DNA of 64,000 nucleotides from Lineus longissimus (Eukaryota > Nemertea > Pilidiophora > Heteronemertea > Lineidae), in assembly GCF_910592395.1 (NCBI RefSeq), contig NC_088325.1, positions 14,758,109 through 14,822,108 of the forward strand, read 5' to 3'. The translations under genes and the position numbers were made by a program. Below, piece by piece: positions 22,643 through 33,122 of this stretch. The notes below the pieces were generated by a model. The model saw nothing but the letters and a program-made list of their open reading frames with translations. It was not told the DNA's origin and made no database searches. The stretch's first letter is position 1. Each line of letters begins with the position of its first letter.

Positions 22643-25373
22643 ATGGGATTCCACAAACTTTATTTCGTTTGGATGATGATGATGATGATCAATCTGTTCT
22701 TCAATGGTGAGTTGTTTGATAAAGAGCTGCATCGCCTTTGCATTCCATTCCATTTGAACATTGAGATTAATGGTATGCAAGTCTGCTGTCCCATTTTCAG
22801 ACTCGGACCAATGCGACGTCTACACCGACGCAACAGTTGACGCCATCGCCGGTGAGGATATCACCTTGACATGCAAAGTGAAGAATCAGACCTCGGACCG
22901 AATTCACTGGAGAACGCCAGAGGGCTTCATCATTACCGAGAAATGCGAATCTGTGGCGGACAAATTCAAAATCTATTGCAGTAATGCTGACAATTTGCAC
23001 GCGTTTCAGCTGAAATTTAAAGGTCAATGGACGGATAGAGGAAAGTATATTTGCCACTGTGATGATACGAAGAAGTTTGTTGAGCTCAACATGCAAGGTG
23101 GGTCGTACATTCATACGCTGACACCAAATAGGGAGTTGGTACTTTTTGCGCCTAGTGCAGCAGCTCGATCATCTCGTTGCTAATAAAAGCTCGTGGCGAT
23201 ATGACGATGATGTAATGAGTGATGCCAACCGTTCTTCAAACTCAAACGATTGCGGAAAATGATGCAGCCACTCGGTCAATAGTTTTGTTACATGTAATTG
23301 CGATCACGCCATCCAATTTTTCGATCTCGACATCGGGGAATTTTCTCGTGTGATAGACTCCGAAGTCGATCGCGAGCAGCCATCATGACCATCACGAGAT
23401 GTTCCGACTGTGCCAATATCTTAAACATGTCTTCATTTCCAACCTAGTCCGTGTACGAAACGTCACTGCAGACTGTCTCATCAAAAACACCAACAAAAAC
23501 TGCAGCTTGGAGAGACTGTCCAAGTACGACACACTCCTCTTCACGGCGACATCCGGCTGCGCTACCCCTGTACCCACGATATCATGGTATATACCAGGGT
23601 TATACGATCCTCTGACGGACAGTCATGAAGACTCAGGGGTAAGATGCTTTCAAATTACATCAGTGAGCACGAATTTGGTTTTTCTTACAAAAATGGCTTC
23701 CGGCAAAAGGTGATTTCTTCAAACAGGATCAGTCCGTGAAAAATCATTCAACTGCAAGAAATTCTTTACGAGGACGGAATGTATTTGTCGGCCTATACTA
23801 GATATTCACAAGCCATGTCCATAACAACTTCGAAAGACTAGCAAAAGTCATAGTAACACGTAGATCTCGTTACATCTGGTGCCGTATGGTGGAGAGTATG
23901 CACAGTATCGATCAGACCACCGAAATACCACGCCTAAGTTGTCCTTTTCCATACATGTCGCCTTCTTGTTACTCTCTTGCCAGGCATGGCTGCCAATGGC
24001 TAGTTCAGGTGTATAAAGTTTTAAATGTCTTAGATAGAGTGTCCCAGGAACAACGTATTCTGTTTTACACTTATAATCTATGAAGTGTTTTTGCCAAGAT
24101 ATTTTGGAATCTTTTCAGAAAAAACCGATAGACACCAGTGCATTTGGTGGAACACTTGACGAGATGAAGTGCACTGGGCAAGACGAGGGTCTGACCAAGG
24201 TAGTTAGCACTTTTTCCGCCAGATGGGGCCAAATAGAGATGGCAGATGAGCTTAAGATTACAACATCGAATGGGATTGGGCGAGGCAAGAACCATGTGTT
24301 TATCCAAGGTGAGCCTATGTTTAGTTAGGCCGGTCTGGGCCATCCCACTTCAATACAAAAGGTGTACAGCGAATCGGAGCCTATTTCAATGGGATAACGT
24401 TCAGTTGCTTTTTTGCTAGGGGTCGGGGGTGGGGTGCGCATTCAACCCCCCCCCCCGCCCCTGTTGGCGAAAATGCTTGAGCGTGAATGATAAACATTGT
24501 TTCTAGGGTCGCAGAAAAATATGGTATGGTAAAGATGAACTTAAATGCCATGTAGCGATTTCCGACTAGGGGTAAACGTGGTTGATTGCCAATAACTTTG
24601 GGCACTCTGTCCGCTTGCTGAGCTGCGTGTATAGGATAATGCAACAAACGAGATCGACGATTGCTAGCTTGTGTTTACATACTGTGTTTGCCTCACTTAC
24701 GCTGCACATTTTTGACAATCAACAGCCGGAATAAAAATATGCTAAAGCTCGCCAGGCCTGGGACTATTTTTAGACAATGACTATGAATGGAATTAGGCTT
24801 TTAGCAAAGGCGTGTTCGGACTACACCTAGTTTTCGCAAAGGCGGGAGAAGAAAATGACTTCCTATACTTGGACGGCGTCTTACTGTTTCTAACTGGCAC
24901 TATTAGTATAAACCAAAATGGCGTCCAGTTTTGAAAATGATGAGTACAAATTCATAAAGGGCGTTTAGCTTAAAACAGCGTTTAACTACTGAATAGACAG
25001 ATTCAGGTCCTTCATGTAAATCTTCACAGAATATGAATAGGCCCTGAAACTGATTAGGGAGAAGTTACACACGTCTAACCCTTAAACGCCGTTTATGAAT
25101 TTGGCCCAATGAGTCTACTATTTCGACATTCGTTATCAAAGTTTGCATTATTTTTTTGCAGGAAATCACGATTCGCCTCACAACAACCTTATACTGATTT
25201 ACGTAATAATCGCCATCGCTATATTCGTAATAATCTTCCTTATTCTGCTGTTCGTCCGATGGAGATGTAAGTGTATACGGACCGGGGACCAGTTTGGTTA
25301 TAGACCAGTCCTCAGGTCAAAGTGGCAGGCATCAATACTCTCTCCTAGCCTCGACATTGGTAACGGTTGCTAA
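22643..25373 (+). CDS. Ig-like type I membrane protein, tandem copy 2
   Basis: Exons: 22643-22706, 22801-23097, 23448-23638, 24119-24308, 25162-25373; introns are phase 1, 1, 0, 1, matching copy 1 exactly. The product is 317 residues. The signal peptide includes a run of five Met from an ATG repeat (MGFHKLYFVWMMMMMINLFF). The first Ig-like domain has the same six-cysteine layout (LTCKV...IHWR...WTDRGKYICHC). The second domain in exons 3-4 has SGCATPVPTISW. A membrane span follows (LILIYVIIAIAIFVIIFLIL is its approximate extent). The cytoplasmic tail is unrelated to copy 1: CKCIRTGDQFGYRPVLRSKW and about 14 more residues. The ectodomain is conserved while the tail has changed, as seen in paired receptor families. 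Function is not known. Confidence 0.83.
24946..25108. mobile_element. MITE copy A (TIR ends CCAAATTCATAAAGGG), in intron 4 of Ig-like copy 2
   Basis: A unit of about 165 bp begins CAAATTCATAAAGGGCGTTT and ends with the reverse complement of nearly the same sequence. It matches the element at 50267-50433 along its whole length with few differences, which shows that it is a dispersed repeat with terminal inverted repeats and no coding capacity. Confidence 0.8.
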
Positions 25374-27545
25374 TTGATACTTGCACCGTGTACTGCGAGG
25401 TACTTACGTAAATTTGGTTTCTTCCGGTTTAAGAGGCAAATGAAGCGAGTCCTCCTATTGGGGGGTTGGTAGCAACATTAGGACCTACATGACCGCCAAA
25501 TACCCTCGCGATCAAAGCAAGATTGGATCGGATTGTGTTCTGTTTTCTGAAATGATAAATCCACCAAATGGCGCGCTGCCGACCTTTGGAAACATTCGTA
25601 CTGATCAACTTGGCTTGTTTATGTCATTTTCGGGGTGAAGGGTATTGTAGGCGGTCCTTTTTACTCATACATGACCAGACAGTGCCAACTGCTTCGCAAT
25701 GTCTTCAAGTGTAGACTTGTACATACAAGTTTACAATACATTGTATGCAAGAACAAAACACATTTCTGTTGCCTTGCCCGTGTAAAGCCTATCAGTCATT
25801 CCACTCAACTTGAAGGATTTCACTGTTTTTGTTCGAACCGTAATATCATGTTGGTCCATGACACTTGAAAGAAACCTAACAGTCCATACATGTAACGTTG
25901 CAGTAGTTTTACCAGCGATGTAATGGGTTCTAATGTGGGGCATATGGTTGATTCTGTTACAACTGGAATGTTGTTCCAGAAGTCATCAAGGTTAGGCTGT
26001 CCATGGCCAAGGTCCGATATTCCTGATCTTCTCCATCTTGTCCGTCCACAAGAAAAATACATGTATCATCATTTTATTTGTTGCCATTTTTTGCATGTTT
26101 TGGTGTCGTACACTAACGGGCAGAATCGGACCTAATCTGGAGGTGAAGTTGATCCACACTGTTTGGGCCTTGACCATAATAAGTATTTTCATTGGAGCAG
26201 TTATCAGAAGATGCTCAAATGAACCTGAGTCCAAAATGATCTTAGCTGAAAATATCATCATAGTTTGGACTAAATAACGATTTGGCGATGAGGCAACTTC
26301 AGCATGTTCGGCCCTTGCGTGTCTTTCTATTGGGCCATATTGGGTGACTTGGAAGTTATTCGCTGACCCTTTGAAGAAAGCGTCTGTGTAGTGATAACAA
26401 ACCATATTTGAGACCGATTAAGCCCATAATGAATATAATTACATTTATAGTAAGGATTACAGGACAATTAGGTTTTGAAATTCCGTCTTTGTTTGGCGAG
26501 GTGGGGACCTTTATTGTTCGGCCTTCCCATGCATGCTTATAGCACATGTACATACATCTTAACTCCCGGGGAATTATACCACCTCCTACTTTCACCAGCA
26601 TAAAAACAGGGCACCTAAGGTCTCGGGAACTAACGTGGCATTCATATATGGAATCAAAATTTATGTTCACTTATTTACATTTACGCTTACAGTTCATCAA
26701 GAAACAGTCGTTTTCTTCATAATTAATTTGTAATTGCTAATTTCAGTAGAATTCATTGTTAAAAGGAAATGATACTTTTAAATTTTGTATCAATAGATTA
26801 TTTTTAAATTGTTAAATTATTGTTTAGAACTGCATGTTCTTTGGATATTTAGATTGAATATATAACTTATTGAATAAACTTTAATACATGGTTTTTCCTT
26901 CGTCACTTTAATTTTTTCTCCTCAGCTGACATTGGCAGATCCCGGGTTGAAGTCCCCCCCCCCCCCCCCAACACACACACACGCTCTCTAGTAAAAGCAG
27001 AATCGAACCAGACATGCCAGAATGATCCTTTGCGTTGAGATCATGCATTTTTCGGGTGTATCCTCCCTATAACGGAAAGGGTTTAAGCCGTATAAAGCGT
27101 ATCCACCCAAAATTGCTGAACTCATATAACAACGCTGTCAAAACACCATAGCCACATAACCTTTAAAATAATAGGGCCTACCCACCCCATGTACCATGGC
27201 AGGGCCTGCTCTATATGGATATACTGGGCGTGTGTTTTTTCAAAGTTTACATTGTTGTCAAACTAGGCGGTAAATTTCATGAATAAAGATTTATTTTGAA
27301 ATTCTTATGTACGTGAGTACTGAAAATCACCAGCTTATATCCAATGTTACGTGAATTATTACGTGAGAACTTCGTTCCAATTGTTCGGCTGCTAATCCAC
27401 GTTTTGTATGGACCCACCCATTCTTTACCTTAAGTCCTTACTTTACAAACATCCCTCCTGGAGTAAGGGTTACTCTTTCCCTTAATTGGCCATTTTCTCA
27501 GTTTCTTAGCCTTTTCGGATGATACAACATAGCTGTGAAGTCAAA
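25374..27545. other. Intergenic between Ig-like copy 2 and the lectin gene
   Basis: No exon was recognised on either strand. It is AT-rich with several open frames of 70-137 codons (25731-26405) that lack domain signatures and splice support. A C-tract followed by a CA repeat lies at about 26957-26983. AATAAA near 26873 may be a distal 3' end of the upstream gene. Confidence 0.5.
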
Positions 27546-30500
27546 ATGTCAAAATTCTTTCTAGTCATCGCGGCCGTTTCGGCATTGGTAAGTAAAATCA
27601 TGTTTTCTTTTCTGCACTGAATTATACCACGCCCTTACTTGGCCTTACGCAGTCGCCATTCTTAGAAAATACCACCTTTCGATTTGCAACTATTCCCGAT
27701 CATTTTCGAGATTTCTTGGTCCGTGATGGCAAGGGGAGGGGTGGTCCTGAAGTAAATATTTCAATTTAACGACATCTTTGGTGGTACACCTTCCATTAAA
27801 CTGCATTAAAAGCAGTTTTCTTCTGCTATGTTTAAGTGCGCGTGGCCGCGCACATGCAACCCTTTCCGCCCTTGCCTTTCTTCGCTGAGCTGTTGTACTC
27901 GTTCTAAACCGGCGCAGTGGACCTGCGAGTGAATATCCAACCAGCGATAACCGGTTTTACCTGCAGTCGAGAGATATTTTTGTCGCACATTGCAGCAGGA
28001 AGCTGCGATTTAAATCCGTCGCGCGTTTGCGGGGCCGCGATTTGATATCAAACGTCCCACTGCATATGCGGTTCAGCCAGGCGAGGGAGGGTTCATGAGA
28101 AATAGTACGAGCTGGAAGGCGACCAAAGGCAACAGTTTTATTCGGCATGTTTCACGTTAGCAGATTTGTAGGAATAGGCGTTATATTATTTCTCCACTGA
28201 CTCGTCAATAGAGTGCTTACTACTTGTCCTGACCTGAATACAAACGAGTAATGAATGCTAAATGCTAAACTTGGCAAATAGCCGTCTGTTGACTTGGTTT
28301 ATAGCCCCGACCTCATACTATGAAGTCGGCTTTTATGCCTGAGAGTTCTGATTCCAATTCCCCTTCTAAGACCCACCCCTAATATTTACTAACATGAGCG
28401 TCACCGCAAACAGGGCCCCACCCGCAGAACCTTGCCACAAATCCCACGGTAACTTCCTCTCCCCGATCGTATCATCGAGTATACTTCACAAATACCCAAA
28501 AGGCAAACAACGCGTTTTAAATGAAACCTGTCTGAAGCCCTTTTCTCTTGACGTAAATACTTTCTACCACAGAGATCTAGAGGTATTTCAGAGATTAATC
28601 CTGTACACAGACCTGGCTTTACATGACAATATTGACTTTTTAAATCATTTCCAGCCCCGATTCTTTTGAATGGCTAAGATTTTAGGCCTTGACTTAGAAA
28701 GCCGTGATGAAGGCCCTTGGCCCCTTCTCGGTGGAGGGCACCCAAACCCTCAAAAATTTGGCTGATCCCTTTGAGGCATTTTCATTAAGTTACCTTATTT
28801 ACTTCGGTAATCAGGGACTTCAAGAGAATTTACAATAGCAGTGACAGACTAGGCCTGACCGAAGGATGCATGGAGGAACTTCTCTGTGTAGAGGTATGTC
28901 CAGGACCATCCCATAACATCCCTAAGGCGACTGAATGGCCAACGATATAACAGAACGTTAAATGATATGGTTATAAGATTTTCTCATGTCATGTCAGCGT
29001 GTGCTTAGTTATCATTTTCCATTTCAGTTCATCAGTGCCAGTGCTCAGACGAACGTCTACGGTAAGTACCAGTAGCAATGTAAATGGAACATGTAATAGA
29101 ACATTGGAGATATCTATCACAGTGGGAGCAGTCCTCGCCATCACAAAAAGAAGCCGCCCAACAAAAACCCTCATTTAGTTCTGAACACTGTCCACTGTTT
29201 TGGAAGCGTCTGTTGCTTGCCACCACGAATGGGCGCCAATTTGAATCAGTGGCCTTGCAGCTTGTAACCTCGGCTGTCAATGGGCCGGTTCGAATCATCC
29301 TCCTGGGTGGCCCGCCGCAAACGCTTTGAATCGTCGTGGACCGTAGTTGGTACTGTTCTGGTTCAGGGGGTACGTACATCAGTTTCGTCCCCAAGAAGAT
29401 TCTCTTACGTTTAGGTCTCGCTAAATGGCCAGTGTTTCCATTTATTCTGAGTTCTGTGCTTGTCCTGGCTTAGCACCTGTGAGTCAGATGGAATCTCAGT
29501 TTTACGTCTTTCAATCGCTATGCGATAGAAGCGAGTTTTCCAAAGCCACAAACGGTGTTTAATGGCCTTATATATTCAAATTGAACCACGTCTGGTTTTT
29601 CAGAATGTCCTGCTGGATGGACAAACTTTCTTGATAAGTGTTACAAATACTCTGACGACACGCAAAACTGGCAAAATTCTGAAACACACTGCACTAATCA
29701 AGGCACAGATGGGCACCTTGCTAGCATACCCAACCAGCAAGTGCAAGACTTCATAAAGACTACCTTCTTGTAAGTTGTTCCATTTATCCTTTGTTTGAGG
29801 GAGCATTCCCCACTGCCAGCACTTAGTATGTAAGCCCAGATTGGTAGCGTTGTATAAAAATACTGATGTGGATAATCCGAGAGAGACGTAAAATGGCCGA
29901 TATCCAGTATCATACTTCTTTTCCCAGTCCCACTTGACCTAATCGCGAGACAGAGCCCAAGAAGGCACCAGACGGCATGCCGTATTCCTACTCATTGATT
30001 AGATATGCGATTGTACATTATAAACAACATTCTTTCCAGTGACACCAGTCCCACCTTCATCTGGGCTGATCGCGAGACAGCTGAGCCCAAGAAGGGACCA
30101 GACGGCATGCCGTATTCCTACTCATTGAAATAGATATGCGATTGTACATTATAAACAACATTCTTTCCAGTGACACCAGTCCCACTTTCTTCTGGGTTGG
30201 ACTCAGTGACACGGCCCAAGAAGGGACCTGGGTTTGGACTGACGGTACTCCGTATTCCTACACAAACTGGGGTATTTTCAATGGCGTGCAGCTACCCGAG
30301 ATTAGTACCTCTTACAACTGTATGAGTATCAGTGACATCACCCAGACCCCCGGTGATTGGGCCGATGCAGTTTGTAACGGATTCGCTCACCATCTCTGTC
30401 AGCTACCAGGAAGTATGTAACATTGGAATCATTTACTTTGAGAGGGAGATCTCCTCGTTCTCTCGCCGTTTTCGCCGCGTCTGTACTCTGGCGCCAAATA

Positions 30501-31394
30501 ACCAACCAAGTTCCAAGATAGCAAAACATTAAAGAGAGAGTCGTTCTTCGATTTTATGAAGACTGGCATTATTTTTAGAATAGTGAAAAAAATATCAAGT
30601 GACGAATGATTAACATCAGCTTTTATCACACAAACATTGTGTGTTCTTGATTGGTTTCATTCGGGTATGATTGGTGATCAGTAAACGGGTTCAACTAACC
30701 AATACATTGCAATGTCGTTGCTTTTCAGCTCTTGTGACAACCACTGCTGCTCCAACAACAACGATGGCGCCAACAGCTGCTCCAACAACGCAGGCCCCAA
30801 CAGCTGCTCCAACAACTGCCGCCGCGCCGACCCCAAACCCCGCCATCACATGCTCTGGACAATTCATGCGCTTTGGAGACATGTGCTACAGGATTACCAA
30901 GGGACTCAAAACCTGGAACAAGGCGCAGTTATTTTGTCAGAATGTCTTGAACGGAGCAGAACTTGCCACCATTGAGTCGCAGGAAGTACAAACCTTTCTG
31001 TTTGACACCTTCATGTAAGTACCCATTACCCATTCAATCACATAGGTGTATTTCGATGGAACATCCTGTCAATATTGCTTTAGGAAAGGAGTGTCCCTTT
31101 TTCGAATCACATGAACTCGTTTTCACCATTCTGTTTACTTCCAGAAAACAGCTTCGCCACGGAATGTGGGTCGGGCTGAACTCCAATGACGCCGTCGGTA
31201 CCTGGACCTGGATCAAAGATGGAAGCACCCCCACCTACACAAACTGGGCCACTTTCAACGGTGTTCTGCAGCCCGAAAACGTTTCCGGCAAGAGGTGCAT
31301 CGCCACGAGCAACCGTCAAGGTCAATTAGGAAAATGGAACGACTATAAGTGCAGCATGAAGGCTTGGTCTATTTGCCAGCGACCAGCATCTTAG
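27546..31394 (+). CDS. Secreted protein with two C-type lectin-like domains
   Basis: Exons: 27546-27587, 29028-29061, 29604-29769, 30171-30412, 30729-31014, 31145-31394; intron phases 0, 1, 2, 1, 2. The 339-residue product has a signal peptide (MSKFFLVIAAVSALFISASA) split over exons 1-2. CTLD1 covers residues about 27-160, with WVGLSD, GTWVWTDG and terminal CQL. A mucin-like Thr/Ala/Pro linker of about 40 residues follows, then CTLD2 at about 203-338 with MWVGLN, GTWTWIKDGS and WSICQ. The two halves have the same phase-2 intron inside the lectin fold, so they arose by internal duplication. CTLD2 keeps QPEN and WND, so calcium-dependent sugar binding is possible. CTLD1 has QLPE and WAD, and binding is doubtful. 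A role in pathogen recognition is inferred from the family. AATAAA lies at 31779-31784. Confidence 0.92.
29931..30170 (+). pseudogene. Tandem partial duplicates of lectin exon 4 with its acceptor (decayed exons)
   Basis: Just before exon 4 (30171) the intron holds two earlier copies of its first part, about 130 bp apart, near 29931 and 30041. The second copy has a perfect TTTCCAG acceptor and then reads in frame DTSPTFIWADRETAEPKKGP and on to SYSLK, followed by a TAG. The first copy has lost the acceptor context and the frame. The shared block includes CAGACGGCATGCCGTATTCC and the AT-rich segment before each acceptor. These look like failed alternative exons; use of the second would truncate CTLD1. 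Confidence 0.8.
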
Positions 31395-32261
31395 ATCTCT
31401 GTGTACATATGGCACCGAAGCAATCAAAACAAACACCTGGTCTGTCTCCTACTACACTGCAGTCCGAAGTGTTGGAACACGTGGTGTATTGTGATGAGAG
31501 CCGAATGACCTTCATTGATGGCAGGTGAATCACGTTGTCTTTGGACAGAAAATTTACAATTTTCCAGCTTTTAAGACACATTTTCCTGGTTACGGGTAAT
31601 TTTGGTAGTTACAGCGGTACACTTGAACACTTATTTTCACGAATTTCGCGAGTAACCATGTAGATTCGAGAAAACAAAAATCGCGAAAAAGCATTTTTTT
31701 ATTGGAAAACACAAAGAAATTGGTAATCTGCCAATGGAAAATCGTCAAGTATTTTTCCGAATTTTCTCAAGTAGCAAAAATAAAGTGGCGCTAATATGAC
31801 ACAAAATAATGTCAGGAAACTAGTGTAAATTGTCAATTTGTCCATTTACAGTAGTTTCCTACTAATCATTTCAGTCCATCTTAATATTCTTCATATCTTT
31901 TTACCTTAATTCATCACAGTATAGTGTCATTAGTGTAACAGTGGTGACCTCTTTTGAGTCAATTTGACCTTTTATTGATGTCTCGGCTCGGTAATACTTA
32001 GTTTGGTAGAACACAGTTCATTGTAAATAGCCATTAAGGATAGATTTATGCATATTTAGAGTTCCAGACTGAATCGAATGTATCTTAGCGTTGTAGATTG
32101 CATCAGTTAATTTTAACAAACTAAATGTATAACTTTGACCATTAAACCATCATTTCGATAAAACTGAAAAATCATAACAATCGAAAAATTATTGTACGGG
32201 TTTCTTTATTTCTTTAGCGCACAGCGAAAGCGAATTTGCGGCGCGAACTCGAAATGCTGGG
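31395..32261. other. Convergent intergenic region (3' UTRs)
   Basis: The 3' ends of the lectin gene (+) and the antistasin-like gene (-) face each other. It contains AATAAA at 31779-31784 for the lectin gene and TTTATT (minus-strand AATAAA) at 32205-32210 for the antistasin-like gene. No other feature was recognised. Confidence 0.55.
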
Positions 32262-33122
32262 TCAGTCGCGGCATTTGCAAACCTCGCACCCATCAGGTCC
32301 CTTCTCTTTGGCACCAGTGGGGCATGCCATCATACAGGACACGTTGGGACAATCTGAAGCAAAGAACAACACAAGAAGATTGAAAATATTACGGAGATAT
32401 GACACAGCTGTGTGACCTTTTTAAAACTTTCCCCGATCTCTGTTGGTTTTCCCGCGCAAATGAGATCGTCATCTCCATGGACAACGGGAGTGTCCGCGGG
32501 AAACGGAGCCACTTATTCGCCATGGTGATCCTAACTGTAAGTTGTACTACATATATAGTTAACCTAGAAACCCTCATCTCCGGGGTACTGGCGTCTGATG
32601 TTTTAAGCTTTGAAATATCTACACATCATGAACCGAATTAAATGCACCTTAACTCGCCCATGGTGATTTATGAGGAGAAACTTACGGGACAAATCTACGT
32701 TGCAATTGCATTTCACGCATCCATCATTAGCCCTCTGAAACCCGTTCTCACAAACCCTCATACACATTGCTCGCTCTTTGCAATGTTCTGGTTCGAAATC
32801 GTACGTTACTGAAAAATATCAAATTTGACATATTGGCGAACATGCATATTATATCCTGATCGCAATACCATATCTCGAATCCGTTGCTGCCAAAACAAGT
32901 CGCTCTATATTTTACAAGCAAACCAATACTTAATACTACATGTATATTGCCATAGAGATGTGCTAAAATTGGGTTCAGATCTGTTATCGAGTCGAAAAAA
33001 AGTCTAAGAAATACACCAAATAAGAAAAATGGTGGTGATATGAAGAGTGTTGAAAAGTTCCACCTACCAGCATTTGAGAACACAACCATGACAACTAACA
33101 CGAGAAAAATAGCGATCTTCAT
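32262..33122 (-). CDS. Small secreted protein with two antistasin-like domains (putative protease inhibitor)
   Basis: Exons in transcript order: 33068-33122, 32686-32808, 32262-32353, with two phase-1 introns and a product of 89 residues. The signal peptide is MKIAIFLVLVVMVVFSNA. Exon 2 encodes HCKERAMCMRVCENGF...DGCVKCNCN and exon 3 encodes HCPNVSCMMACPTGAKEKGP then DGCEVCKCRD. Both fit the antistasin-type six-cysteine pattern (C-x5/4-C-x3-C...GC-x2-C-x-C). Antistasins are serine protease inhibitors first described from leeches and are also present in other invertebrates. One exon per domain with phase-1 borders fits module duplication. An upstream in-frame non-ATG extension exists, but the ATG at 33122 gives a textbook signal peptide. 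Inhibitory activity is inferred from the family. Confidence 0.85.

Noticed and set aside
25731-26405. Overlapping open frames of 70-137 codons on both strands
   Set aside because: They overlap in opposite directions, lack domain signatures and have no consistent splice sites.
29240-29310. tRNA-like B box (GGTTCGAATC) in a lectin intron
   Set aside because: The upstream A-box match is poor and no cloverleaf stems form, so it is not called a tRNA or SINE.
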